Part shown: in pieces, positions 8,676 through 16,526 of the stretch
How the letters are laid out: each line of letters begins with the position of its first letter
Numbering within the stretch: the first letter of the stretch is position 1
Source of the DNA: Pyrinomonadaceae bacterium
GTDB lineage: Bacteria > Acidobacteriota > Blastocatellia > Pyrinomonadales > Pyrinomonadaceae
Assembly (NCBI GenBank): GCA_021228405.1
Contig: JAJQRF010000008.1
Span: 145,027 to 209,026, forward strand
Direction: 5' to 3'
Length of the DNA stretch: 64,000 nt
Position numbers and translations under genes: made by a program
The notes under the pieces: generated by a model
Databases searched by the model: none
Told to the model about the DNA's origin: nothing
Seen by the model: the letters and a program-made list of their open reading frames with translations, nothing else

Positions 8676-9587
8676 TTAAACGGCTCCGGCTAATTTCTGT
8701 AAATGTTCCTTTCTATCAAGAATATATTCGATAAAAGCGCGAATCGGTGCCGCCTTCGTGCCTTTGAGGGAGATGATCGAAACTTTTCGTTTGACCTGAT
8801 TTTTTTTGAAACGAATTTGCGCGAGTTTCCCGTTTTTGATCTCTTCGCGCACCGCCCACGACGGAAGCAGTGAAACCCCTAAACCGTGTTCGACCATCAA
8901 TTTTACAAAATAAGTGTCGTTCGATTCGAGCGCGGTTTCGGGTTCGACGCTCAATTTTCGGAAAAAATCGTCGGTCGCACGCCTGATCGAAGCCCCGCGT
9001 TCAAACAAAATCCAGCGTTCCTTTTGCAATTCGTTGAGTTTTACTTCCGTTTTTTCCGAAAGCCGGTGCTTTTTCCCGACGACCAGAACAAGCTCGTCGT
9101 CAAACAATTCGGTCACTTGAAGCGTCGGCGAATAGACGGCGAGCGAGGCAAAACCGACATCGGCAACGCCGTTCAGAATGTCTTCGACGGTCTGCTCGGT
9201 CGCGGTCGTCGTGCGGAAAACGAGCTCGATATTTTCGTGCGCGTCCATAAATTCTTCAAACAAAGGCGCAAACAGGTAAACCAAAGCCTGAGTCGCCGCC
9301 GCCACGCGCACTCTGCCCGTCAGACGTTTTTCCAAGCCGGCGACGCGCTCGCGCATTTCTTCGGTTTCTTCCAAAATGCGTTCGGCGTATTCGAGCGCGA
9401 TTCGTCCCGCATCCGTCAAAATCACGCCGCGTTTGGCGCGGATAAAGAGCGGAACGCCGAACTCTTTTTCCAAAGCCTTGATCTGATGACTGATCGCCGA
9501 TTGCGTCAGATTCAGTTTTTCCGACGCTTTCGTAAAGTTCAAAGTTTCCGCCACTTCGCGGAAGGTTCTTAACTGCCAGAGTTCCAT
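8676..9587 (-). CDS. LysR-family transcriptional regulator
   Basis: 303 residues of typical LysR length. The N-terminal winged helix-turn-helix reads LRTFREVAETLNFTKASEKL then NLTQSAISHQIKALEKEFG. The C-terminal part is a periplasmic-binding-protein-like effector domain (about 90-295). The effector cannot be predicted. It leads an operon with the [2Fe-2S] protein. Two inverted repeats directly upstream (see 9591-9638) are good candidates for its own binding sites, which fits the usual autoregulation in this family. Confidence 0.95.
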   Translation of the reverse strand: MELWQLRTFREVAETLNFTKASEKLNLTQSAISHQIKALEKEFGVPLFIRAKRGVILTDAGRIALEYAERILEETEEMRERVAGLEKRLTGRVRVAAATQALVYLFAPLFEEFMDAHENIELVFRTTTATEQTVEDILNGVADVGFASLAVYSPTLQVTELFDDELVLVVGKKHRLSEKTEVKLNELQKERWILFERGASIRRATDDFFRKLSVEPETALESNDTYFVKLMVEHGLGVSLLPSWAVREEIKNGKLAQIRFKKNQVKRKVSIISLKGTKAAPIRAFIEYILDRKEHLQKLAGAV

Positions 9588-9590
9588 TTT

Positions 9591-9638
9591 TTAATGTTAA
9601 ATCAATTTGACATTAATTTCATTCATCGCTGTGATGAA
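9591..9638. promoter_or_regulatory. Candidate LysR operators
   Basis: Two inverted repeats lie between the LysR start and the divergent gene at 9769. TTAATGT (9591-9597) and ACATTAA (9610-9616) are separated by 12 bases. TTCATC (9622-9627) and GATGAA (9633-9638) are separated by five, giving the T-N11-A form of a LysR box. Their placement between divergent genes is the usual layout. The binding itself is inferred. Confidence 0.55.
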
Positions 9639-9768
9639 AAATTAGAGTTGGTAAAAGCCGGAAAAAAGCATCTATACTTATTGATGACATAATAATTTAT
9701 GTCAAATTTATTTGAGCGATTTATTTATATCGGAGCAATTATTTATGTTTTACGGAGGAATATCCAAT

Positions 9769-10074
9769 ATGATTTTTTATACACTCGATTATACGATCGA
9801 AAAGACCTTGAGGCAGAATTTATCAGCCGAACAGAAGTTTTTGAAAAGCTTCTCGGACGAAACTTTTTCGGCGAAAGACGCGAAATTTATTTACACGAAA
9901 ATTACCGATCATAAATGGTATGTCAGCGAAAAGCTGAAGCGCGATGTCGGGATGATGGTCGCGGCGGTCGATTATTTTGAGAACTTTCACGAAACGAAAG
10001 CCGAAACGCCGCGTTCGCAGAAGTTTTACAATTCGACCAGACAAGTATTTGAAAATTTATCGATGACGGCTTAA
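9769..10074 (+). CDS. Small protein of unknown function
   Basis: 101 residues from the ATG at 9769, chosen because GGAGGA (9754-9759) is nine bases upstream. An alternative ATG at 9745 also has a weaker GGAG. The protein is Lys/Phe-rich and mostly helical, with no signal peptide, no cysteines and no motif I know; it includes FYTLDYTIEKTL, the basic/aromatic KITDHKWYVSEKLKR, and AAVDYFENFHE. It is divergent from the LysR operon and may be controlled by the same operators. A terminator follows. Confidence 0.65.
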   Translation: MIFYTLDYTIEKTLRQNLSAEQKFLKSFSDETFSAKDAKFIYTKITDHKWYVSEKLKRDVGMMVAAVDYFENFHETKAETPRSQKFYNSTRQVFENLSMTA

Positions 10075-10105
10075 TTTTCAAGTCTGCCGAAATTTAAACA
10101 GACTG

Positions 10106-10139
10106 CGTGATCTTTCCCGGGTGAAAGATCGCGTTTTTT
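10106..10139 (+). terminator. Intrinsic terminator
   Basis: An 11-bp stem (10106-10116 with 10123-10133, one G-T wobble) has a 6-base loop and a run of six T. It lies 31 bases after the stop at 10074. Confidence 0.88.
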
Positions 10140-10197
10140 CTTTTTAGAGCATTTCCCGAAATTTTGTTAAAATCGGTTTCAGGAGGAAATTTTATAA

Positions 10198-10419
10198 ATG
10201 GCTTTAGTTATGTATGTTAAGCCGGGCTGTCCGTATTGTCAGAAAGCCCGCGACCATTACAACGAAAACGGCATCGACTTCATCGAATACGATGCCCAGA
10301 ACGATAAGCAAAGGCAAAAGGAAATGTTGGAGTTTTCCGGCGGCGATCTGGTCGTTCCGTGCATCGTCGAAAACGGCGAATATATCGCATCGGGCTGGGG
10401 CAATCCGCCACGCGGCTGA
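10198..10419 (+). CDS. Glutaredoxin-like thiol-disulfide protein
   Basis: 73 residues with a thioredoxin fold of minimal glutaredoxin size. The redox motif GCPYC (Cys11, Cys14) follows the first strand (ALVMYVKPG), and the cis-proline loop is VVPCIV. The pattern with GGDLVVP and a final GWGNPPRG resembles the family in which the first Cys is often selenocysteine (UXX-star). Here both positions are cysteine and the terminal TGA is a plain stop with nothing convincing beyond it. A strong AGGAGGA site precedes the ATG. It probably reduces disulfides or glutathione-like mixed disulfides in the cytoplasm. Confidence 0.88.
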   Translation: MALVMYVKPGCPYCQKARDHYNENGIDFIEYDAQNDKQRQKEMLEFSGGDLVVPCIVENGEYIASGWGNPPRG

Positions 10420-10463
10420 ACGATCGTTCCCGATTGATCGGCAGTTTGCCGATCTCAAAATGT

Positions 10464-10592
10464 AAGATTTAGGATTTGGGATTGCGGAATTTCAAATTCT
10501 GTTTATAATATCAAGTTTTGACGCGGAAGGATTTCGAGATTAAACTTAAAATCAAGAAACCAATAATCCGACATTCCAAATCCGAAATCTTT
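10464..10592 (+). promoter_or_regulatory. Promoter and inverted-repeat leader of the kinase gene
   Basis: A perfect -10 hexamer TATAAT lies at 10504-10509. It is flanked by an imperfect inverted repeat of about 27 bases: 10464-10490 is similar to the reverse complement of about 10564-10592 (GATTTNGGATTTGG cores). The repeat could form a long hairpin in the leader or mark an old palindromic insertion. There is no clear ribosome-binding site before the ATG at 10593. An in-frame TTG at 10518 would start at the very beginning of this transcript. Confidence 0.5.
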
Positions 10593-13022
10593 ATGATTGG
10601 TTCTAAAATTAACCAATATTTAATCCAGGAAAAACTCGGCGCAGGCGGTCAAGGAACTGTTTACAAAGCCCTCGACACAAAACTGAACCGCACCGTCGTC
10701 ATCAAAGTTTTACCGCCGGAATTAACCGCTAAAACCGCTAACTTCAAACGCTTTGAGCGCGAAGCGCAACTTTGCTCACAGCTCGACCATCCGAACATCT
10801 GCACGATTTACGATTATCACGAAGCCAACGGGATTTACTATATCGCGATGCAATTCGTTGACGGCAAAAACGTGCGTCAACTGGTTGCCGGTCGCCCGTT
10901 GGAACTGAAAAGCGCACTGAGCATCGCCGTGCAGGTTTGCGACGCGCTCGCTTACACGCATTCGCGCGGCATCATTCACCGCGACATCAAGGCGGGAAAC
11001 ATAATGGTCACGGGAAACGGTCAGGTGAAAATTCTGGATTTCGGTTTGGCGAAACTTTTACAGGACGACCCCGACGATTATCCGCCCGGAGTTGACCGCG
11101 CCGAGTTAACCGAAGTCGGGATTCCATACGGAACGGCAACCTACGCCGCGCCGGAACAGGCGAAAGGCGAACGCGCCGATCATCGCGCCGACATTTTTTC
11201 AACCGGAGTGTTGCTTTACGAAATGCTGACGGGAATCTGGGCATTTCAGGGAAAGACCGTGATCGATGTGCGACATCAGGTTTTACACGGAACTCCGAAA
11301 CCTCTGGCGGATATGCGCACCGAACCGCTTCCGCCGCAGTTACAGCAAATTATTGACCGGGCATTGGCAAAAGAGCCGAAAAACCGTTATCAGAAAATCT
11401 CTCTGATGCGCGATGACCTGCGCAATATTTTGAACGATATTTCAGGTATGCCTGTTTTACAAAATGATACTTTCGCGCCGCGCCACGTTGAAAACAACGT
11501 CGTCAAACGCGCCTGGAACTGGATCACGGGAAAAGGAGTGTCGGAAAATTCGCAAACCCGCACTTATTCCGTTTCCAATCCGCCTTCGATCTCGCCCGAT
11601 CTTTCGCTGACCTCGGCGGGTTCGGACAAAAAAAGCGTCGCAATTTTGCCTTTTAAAAATCTGAATCAGGACGCATCAGCAAATTTTTACGAATTCGCGC
11701 TGGCTGATGCCGTGATTACCGAGCTTGCGCAGTTGAAATCTTTGATCGTGCGTCCGAGTTCGGTCGTTGCCAAATATCAGGGCGCGGAGATCGATCCGCG
11801 TGAAGCGGGACAGGAGCTTCGCGTCAACGCCGTTTTGAGCGCGGGATTTATCCGTTCGGGCGATAAGATTCGCGTGACGGCACAACTTCTCGACGTTTTG
11901 TCGGGCGAAATTTTGTGGAGCGACCGCATCGATGCGCAAGGCAGTGACATTCTCGCGCTTCAAGACGGCATCGCGCAGAGAATTCTCGAAGGCTTGCGGC
12001 TCGAACTTTCTGACAAGGAACAGCAACGGCTCGGTCGCCGTCCGACGGACAATCCGCTCGCTTACGAAGAATTTCTGCGCGGGCGCGACAATTTCGGACG
12101 CTTTATTTTCCGCACTCTGGCGATGGAAGACTGCGAAGCCGCGATTGCCAATTTCAAACACGCCATCGAACTCGACCCGCATTTCGCGCTTGCCTACTCG
12201 GGCTTGGGCGCGTGTTACGCGAACCGCGTTTTCAAGGGTTTGGGCGATGCCGAAGATTACACCTACGCGGAATCGGCGTTTACGAAAGCGTTTTTCTACG
12301 ACCCGAACGTGACCGAAGCGCGTGTTTTGATGGTGATGATCTATATGGCTCGCGGCGAAAAACGCAAGGCGCGCGCCGAGATCGAAGCCTTGCAGAAACA
12401 ATTTCCGAACGACGCGCCGCTTTATTTCGTGAAAGGCGTGATGCACCGTCTGGACGGCGAATACGATGAAAGTCTGCGCTCGTTTGAAAAGCTGACGCGG
12501 CTCGATCCGGCGGCGCGTGTCGTTTCTTCTTACAACCGTGCACGAATTTTTATTTATCGCGGCGAATACGAAAAAGCGATGGCGGAATTGGACAAAGGCG
12601 CGCAGATGGAGCCGAATCATCCGATGATCCGCATTTTCCGTTCGGGCGTTTTCTGGTATCAGGGACAAACCGACGAAGCCATCGAAACGATTGCCAAAGT
12701 CCTCGAACAAAATCCGCAGATGGACGGAATCCGTCCGCTTTACGCGATGTATCTCGCCGGAGTCGGGCGCAAAGACGAAGCCTACGCGCAACTTACCGAA
12801 CACGCTCTGTCCGTTTCAAAAGCCGATCACGATATGGCTTACTGGGTCGGTTCGGCTTATGCCCTGCTCGGCGATAAAGATTCGGCTTTCAAATGGCTGA
12901 ACAAAGCCGTCAAACTCGGAAACGAAAACCGTCCGCGCTTTGAAACCGATTCGAGCCTCGCAACTTTGCGTGACGATCCGCGTTTTGCCGAGCTTCTGGG
13001 AAAAATGAGCGATACGAAATAA
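10593..13022 (+). CDS. Ser/Thr protein kinase with TolB-like and TPR domains
   Basis: 809 residues from ATG 10593; a TTG at 10518 would add 25. The Hanks-type kinase domain (about 9-280) has the glycine loop LGAGGQG, Lys38, HRDIKAGN (HRD 129-131) and DFG 149-151, so it should be active. A linker follows, then a FlgO/TolB-N-like segment (KKSVAILPFKNLNQD to LRLELSDKE, about 350-475) of the kind seen in adenylate-cyclase and CadC-type sensors, and then TPR-like helices to the C-terminus. No transmembrane helix is visible, so it is predicted to be cytoplasmic. This kinase-TolB-TPR layout is common in Acidobacteria. A terminator follows, and the second kinase gene is convergent. Confidence 0.92.
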   Translation: MIGSKINQYLIQEKLGAGGQGTVYKALDTKLNRTVVIKVLPPELTAKTANFKRFEREAQLCSQLDHPNICTIYDYHEANGIYYIAMQFVDGKNVRQLVAGRPLELKSALSIAVQVCDALAYTHSRGIIHRDIKAGNIMVTGNGQVKILDFGLAKLLQDDPDDYPPGVDRAELTEVGIPYGTATYAAPEQAKGERADHRADIFSTGVLLYEMLTGIWAFQGKTVIDVRHQVLHGTPKPLADMRTEPLPPQLQQIIDRALAKEPKNRYQKISLMRDDLRNILNDISGMPVLQNDTFAPRHVENNVVKRAWNWITGKGVSENSQTRTYSVSNPPSISPDLSLTSAGSDKKSVAILPFKNLNQDASANFYEFALADAVITELAQLKSLIVRPSSVVAKYQGAEIDPREAGQELRVNAVLSAGFIRSGDKIRVTAQLLDVLSGEILWSDRIDAQGSDILALQDGIAQRILEGLRLELSDKEQQRLGRRPTDNPLAYEEFLRGRDNFGRFIFRTLAMEDCEAAIANFKHAIELDPHFALAYSGLGACYANRVFKGLGDAEDYTYAESAFTKAFFYDPNVTEARVLMVMIYMARGEKRKARAEIEALQKQFPNDAPLYFVKGVMHRLDGEYDESLRSFEKLTRLDPAARVVSSYNRARIFIYRGEYEKAMAELDKGAQMEPNHPMIRIFRSGVFWYQGQTDEAIETIAKVLEQNPQMDGIRPLYAMYLAGVGRKDEAYAQLTEHALSVSKADHDMAYWVGSAYALLGDKDSAFKWLNKAVKLGNENRPRFETDSSLATLRDDPRFAELLGKMSDTK

Positions 13023-13050
13023 GTTTCGCGTTCGATTTAATAAAATCAAA

Positions 13051-13082
13051 AAAAAGCACGTTTCAAACGAAACGTGCTTTTT
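13051..13082. terminator. Bidirectional intrinsic terminator
   Basis: A 14-bp perfect stem (13051-13064 with 13069-13082) has an AAAC loop. A-rich and T-rich flanks allow termination from both sides. It lies 28 bases past the stop at 13022. Confidence 0.9.
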
Positions 13083-13111
13083 ATAATTTATCTTATAAAC
13101 AATTTTCAAGT

Positions 13112-13177
13112 GTTCAGAGTCCCGCCTTCAGGCGGCTGATTTTCAGCGAATTGCCGCCTGAAGGCGGGATTCTGAAC
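13112..13177. repeat. REP-like palindrome, copy 1
   Basis: Arms of 24 bases (13112-13135 and 13154-13177) pair with one mismatch around an 18-base loop. The arm begins GTTCAGAGTCCCGCCTTCAG. A second copy lies at 21411-21477 with the same outer ends and the same right arm, so this is a dispersed element and not just a local terminator. It sits between the two convergent kinase genes. Confidence 0.8.
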
Positions 13178-13185
13178 TTTCTCTG

Positions 13186-14862
13186 TTAATTTTCAGGCGG
13201 TTCGGGTGTCGGATTGTCGCGCATAACCTGATTGCGACGGATTATTCTTAATTTTCTTTTCTGTTCGGGCGTTAATTTTTGGATTTGTTCGGGTGTCAGT
13301 AAAGGTTTTTGGTCAGGCGGCAGGGGACGTTTCGGATATTTCGGTCGGATGCCGTTGTCGTCGATGATCGTGTCGGGCGTTTCGATGCCGTTTTCGGTGA
13401 TCTTCATATTGCCGATCCTGACCGTTTCGCCGTCAACGATTATTTCTTCGTTACCTGTCGGAAACTTCGGATTTCCGCCCGAGCTTTTCGGGTTTTTGCC
13501 CGTTGCCGATGTTTTCGGAGTTGTTTCGGCAGAGGCTTTCTCGCTATTCTGCGATTTATCTTTTTCGGTTTGAACATTCGCGGCATTCGCCGCTTCGACA
13601 AAGACGGTGTTTGAATTGGCAATGTCCAAGCCCGAACTTAAAACCTGCGAATTCGCGTTTGCCGAATTGGTTTCGACAACCTGATTCACTGCCGTGCCCG
13701 AACCGAAGATTTGCGGATTGAATAAATAAATGCCGCCGATCGCGCTTCCCGCCAAAAGCAGACTGCCGAACGCCGCCGCGCCGATCACTTTGGCGAGTTT
13801 CGGACTTTTCTTTTCCGAATCTGCGACCGCATATAATTTCGTCGCTTTATCTGCGTTTCCATCGGTTCGGACGGAAGTTAAAACCGATTCGTTCGCGGGC
13901 AGAATTTCCGTATTCACCTGCGAGTGCACCGCCGCCTTTTGCACGTTCGTTTCAGGCATCAGGCGCGTTTCCTGCGCCAGAATTCCGGTGTTCAGAATGT
14001 TGGCGGCGTTCGTCCGATTACCTTCGACCGCATATTTTTCGCGGTCGCGAAGCATTTCGCGCATTTCCCCGGCGGATTGCGGTCGCTGATTTCCGTTGAG
14101 AGCCATCGCACGATGCAGAACGCCCGCGAAACCTTCGGAAATGTGCGGGTGAACGTCCGAAGCCAGGCGCAAAGTGTCGTCCTTTTCACTCAAAACGTGC
14201 ATCGCCCGCGTCAGCGCGTCTTCCGGCGGCATTCCCGTGACGAGATGATAGAGCGTCGCCGCAAGCGAATAAAGATCACTGCGCGGGTCGGTTCCCGTTC
14301 CCTGAATCTGTTCGAGCGAAGCGTAACTGCGCGAATAGCCGAAAATGCTTTTCGCCGCCGTCTGATGCGAAGCGTCGGTCGGATTTCCTTTTGCCAGCCC
14401 GAAATCGAGCAGGATTATTTGTCCGCGCGGCGTTAATTTCAAATTTTGCGGTTTGATGTCGCGGTGAATGACGGGAATTTCCTGGTTGTGCAGAAAATCG
14501 AGCGCGTCGAGCAATTGATCCGCCCAATTTATCACGTCCGTTTCGGGAAAAGCTTTTTGTTCGCGTTCCATCATCTCGGAAAGATCGTCGCCCGCGATGT
14601 ATTCCATCACGATGAACTGACCGTTAGCTTCCTCGAAATGATCGCTCACACGCGGCAGTGCGGGATGCTTCAAACTATTCAAAAGACGCGCTTCGCGCTC
14701 GATCGCTTTGCGGAAATTGTTTTCCATCACGAGCGTTTCCTTGATCGCCACGACGCTCCCGAACCGCTCGTCGGTCGCAATGTAAACCGCGCCCATACCG
14801 CCTTGACCGATCTGTTTCTGCACGCGATAGCGATTTTGTAAAACTGTTCCCGCTTCTATCAT
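13186..14862 (-). CDS. Membrane-anchored Ser/Thr protein kinase
   Basis: 558 residues from ATG 14862, preferred because GGAG lies upstream and the kinase domain begins at once. An upstream ATG at 14898 would add 12 residues. The kinase domain (about 11-275) has IGQGGMG, Lys41, HRDIKPQN (HRD 133-135) and DFG 153-155. A Thr/Asn-rich linker follows, then one transmembrane helix (VIGAAAFGSLLLAGSAIGG, about 355-375). The exported tail is Asn/Ala/Pro-rich and ends in a basic, Pro-rich segment with repeated LTPEQ motifs. The PknB-like topology (kinase inside, sensor outside) is clear. The sensor part has no domain I recognise. Confidence 0.92.
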   Translation of the reverse strand: MIEAGTVLQNRYRVQKQIGQGGMGAVYIATDERFGSVVAIKETLVMENNFRKAIEREARLLNSLKHPALPRVSDHFEEANGQFIVMEYIAGDDLSEMMEREQKAFPETDVINWADQLLDALDFLHNQEIPVIHRDIKPQNLKLTPRGQIILLDFGLAKGNPTDASHQTAAKSIFGYSRSYASLEQIQGTGTDPRSDLYSLAATLYHLVTGMPPEDALTRAMHVLSEKDDTLRLASDVHPHISEGFAGVLHRAMALNGNQRPQSAGEMREMLRDREKYAVEGNRTNAANILNTGILAQETRLMPETNVQKAAVHSQVNTEILPANESVLTSVRTDGNADKATKLYAVADSEKKSPKLAKVIGAAAFGSLLLAGSAIGGIYLFNPQIFGSGTAVNQVVETNSANANSQVLSSGLDIANSNTVFVEAANAANVQTEKDKSQNSEKASAETTPKTSATGKNPKSSGGNPKFPTGNEEIIVDGETVRIGNMKITENGIETPDTIIDDNGIRPKYPKRPLPPDQKPLLTPEQIQKLTPEQKRKLRIIRRNQVMRDNPTPEPPEN

Positions 14863-14925
14863 TTTCTGCAATTCTCCGTTGTGGGCTTTGCCTATCATAC
14901 AACATTAACGCGCAAAATCTGAACG

Positions 14926-14954
14926 AAAAAAGGCAGACTTTTTTCAAGTCTGCC
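14926..14954 (-). terminator. Intrinsic terminator
   Basis: A 9-bp stem (GGCAGACTT at 14932-14940 with its complement at 14946-14954) is followed by T residues on the minus strand. It is placed 30 bases after the stop of the 14984-15475 gene. Confidence 0.85.
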
Positions 14955-14983
14955 CGATCGGTCTTTCCCCTTTCACGTTAAAT

Positions 14984-15475
14984 TTATTTATAAACACTCG
15001 AACCGACCCTGGCAAGATTATAAACGTCAGCCAGCGTGTTCAGTTCATAACGAACCTTTGCCCAGTTGCTTTCGGTCGTTGCTCCGAAATTGTAATTTCG
15101 CATATTGCGGTCGATGTCGGTCGCGATATTCAGACAACGGCGAACTTCTTCCTTGTTTTCGCTCCAGGAATCGCGGCGGTCGAATTCGCGCGATAATTCA
15201 TCGGTCGCGCTTTCCAAATCTTTGGCGCGTTTCATCAGCCAGTCTTCGCGGCTCGAACCGTTCAAACGGCTGCGGTCGAGCGATTTATCGTAGTTGCTTT
15301 TGAAATTGTCAACCCGGTCTTCGACACGGTTGATGATGACCTTGACCTGCGCTTTGGTTTTCATCTGTCCGCGCCCTTCACGGCGATTGCGTTGTCCGAA
15401 ACTCACGTCTGCCAATCCTAAAATCATTACAACTGCGGCAAAACCAACCAATGCTTTCAATAAATTTTTTCTCAT
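14984..15475 (-). CDS. Exported helical protein of unknown function
   Basis: 163 residues from ATG 15475, chosen because GGAGAGAG lies just upstream; a start at 15499 would add eight residues without a ribosome site. It has a signal peptide (MRKNLLKALVG to ADVSFGQ). The mature part is highly charged and Arg/Asp/Asn-rich (RNRREGRGQ, KRAKDLESATDELSREFDRR), so it is predicted to be helical with coiled-coil tendency. One cysteine lies in RRCLNIATDIDRN. I recognise no family. The gene stands alone between a terminator and a long noncoding region. Confidence 0.75.
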   Translation of the reverse strand: MRKNLLKALVGFAAVVMILGLADVSFGQRNRREGRGQMKTKAQVKVIINRVEDRVDNFKSNYDKSLDRSRLNGSSREDWLMKRAKDLESATDELSREFDRRDSWSENKEEVRRCLNIATDIDRNMRNYNFGATTESNWAKVRYELNTLADVYNLARVGSSVYK

Positions 15476-15888
15476 TTTTACTCTCTCTCCTTTTTTCAAA
15501 TAATTAAAAAATTATTCCTTCGTTTATAAAATTACGAGCGTTTTTCCTCCGCTCAGATTTTCAGACGCGGGAGTTTTTCAAATAGTCGAAGAATTTTTCA
15601 CTTTTTTTATAAAAAAATTTTTCCTGTAAATTATTACGCAAAAAGCACTTTTGCAGTCCGTCAATAACGCCTTTCACAACGCGTTTTTCAATTGTATTTA
15701 ATTCTATTTTTATGCAAAGGCAGAATTCGAGAGCGAATCGATGAAAATTGTTCACGAAACAGTTGATTATTTGTAAGCGCAAGCTTGAATCTGTGAAATT
15801 TTAAGGCTGAAAAATTAAAATTCGGCGAAAATCCGTGCGAACGGCGGGAAACAGAAAAAAAAATGTCGTAAAAATCCGTCAAATTTAT

Positions 15889-16213
15889 TTCAAAACCCGC
15901 GAAGTTGATCTCGAAACGAAACGAGCGGCTTCAAAATAGTGAAAGCCGACTTCAAAACGTGCGGAGCGGCTTGGAAATGATAAAAGTTTCACTTCAAAAA
16001 TCGAAAACCGGCTTCAAAATGGAAAAAGTGCCTTCAAAATGGAAAAAGTGCTCGGCAAAAAGACGAAAAGTGCCTTCAATATAAAAAAAGCGGCTTCAAA
16101 ATCCGCAAACCTGCGACAAAATGCGCGAAGTGCCTTCAAAACGTCCGAAGCGGCAACAAAATGTCCGAAGTGCCTCCGAAATTAGAAAAACTCTTCAGAA
16201 AAGCGAAAAAAAA
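15889..16213. repeat. Array B: about 16 degenerate 20-bp units in a 1-kb noncoding region
   Basis: The gene-free stretch 15476-16526 contains about 16 units of 19-23 bp, mostly 20. The approximate consensus is CTTCAAAATGNNNAAAGTGC, and units begin with TTCAAAA at a near-constant interval. Two neighbouring units near 16012-16051 are almost identical. No reading frame survives because 20 is not a multiple of three. The recurring A-tracts fall at about two helical turns, so the DNA is expected to be curved. The part 15500-15880 is AT-rich and holds nothing I can support, and nested palindromes follow at 16281. Confidence 0.85.
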
Positions 16214-16280
16214 GACTTTTTTTGAATGCGGAGCGGGCGAATCAGGCAGATTCAGCCAATTTTTCATAAATAAAGTCAGC

Positions 16281-16424
16281 CCGGGATAAGGAGGTTTCAG
16301 AAATTACATTCGATCCTGCCCGCGAAACCCGCGCAGATCGTCAATCCGGGATTGAAATCCGGGTTTCTCATTTCTTTTTTCCGTGTCTTTCGCGGGTTTC
16401 GCGGGTAAATTTTGCTGATCCCGG
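16281..16424. repeat. Nested palindromic element
   Basis: A perfect 15-bp inverted repeat, CCCGCGAAACCCGCG at 16319-16333 with its complement at 16391-16405, is enclosed by an outer pair (CCGGGAT 16281-16287 with ATCCCGG 16418-16424). It encloses related ATCCGGG copies near 16345-16362. The whole could fold as one multi-stem RNA or be a palindromic mobile element. It lies about 100 bp past the stop of the glycosylase gene, so a role as 3' structure is possible. Confidence 0.65.
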
Positions 16425-16526
16425 ATTCACGTTAAATAATATCTGTGCGAATCCGCCCGAACTGTTTCGAGCCGCGTTCAGAAATGCCGGTGGAATTTAC
16501 GAATTCTTCATTTTTCAAACAACCCG

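Noticed and set aside
10198..10419. Selenoprotein (UXX-star) with TGA as selenocysteine
   Set aside because: Both active-site positions are ordinary cysteine codons. Reading through the terminal TGA adds only five residues before another TGA, with no SECIS-like hairpin noted.
15561..15882. Two short minus-strand frames (73 and 64 codons)
   Set aside because: They are AT-rich with Lys/Phe/Asn-biased composition, no ribosome site and no recognisable motif. They fit chance frames in AT-rich noncoding DNA.
15981..15990. A GTGAAAC-type ECF promoter within array B
   Set aside because: The hexamer occurs once as part of a repeat unit, without the downstream TC-ATTA block and without a nearby gene start.
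15889..16213. Possible CRISPR array
   Set aside because: Units are adjacent with no unique spacers, the repeats are degenerate, and there is no cas gene in the window. The same applies to arrays A, C and D.
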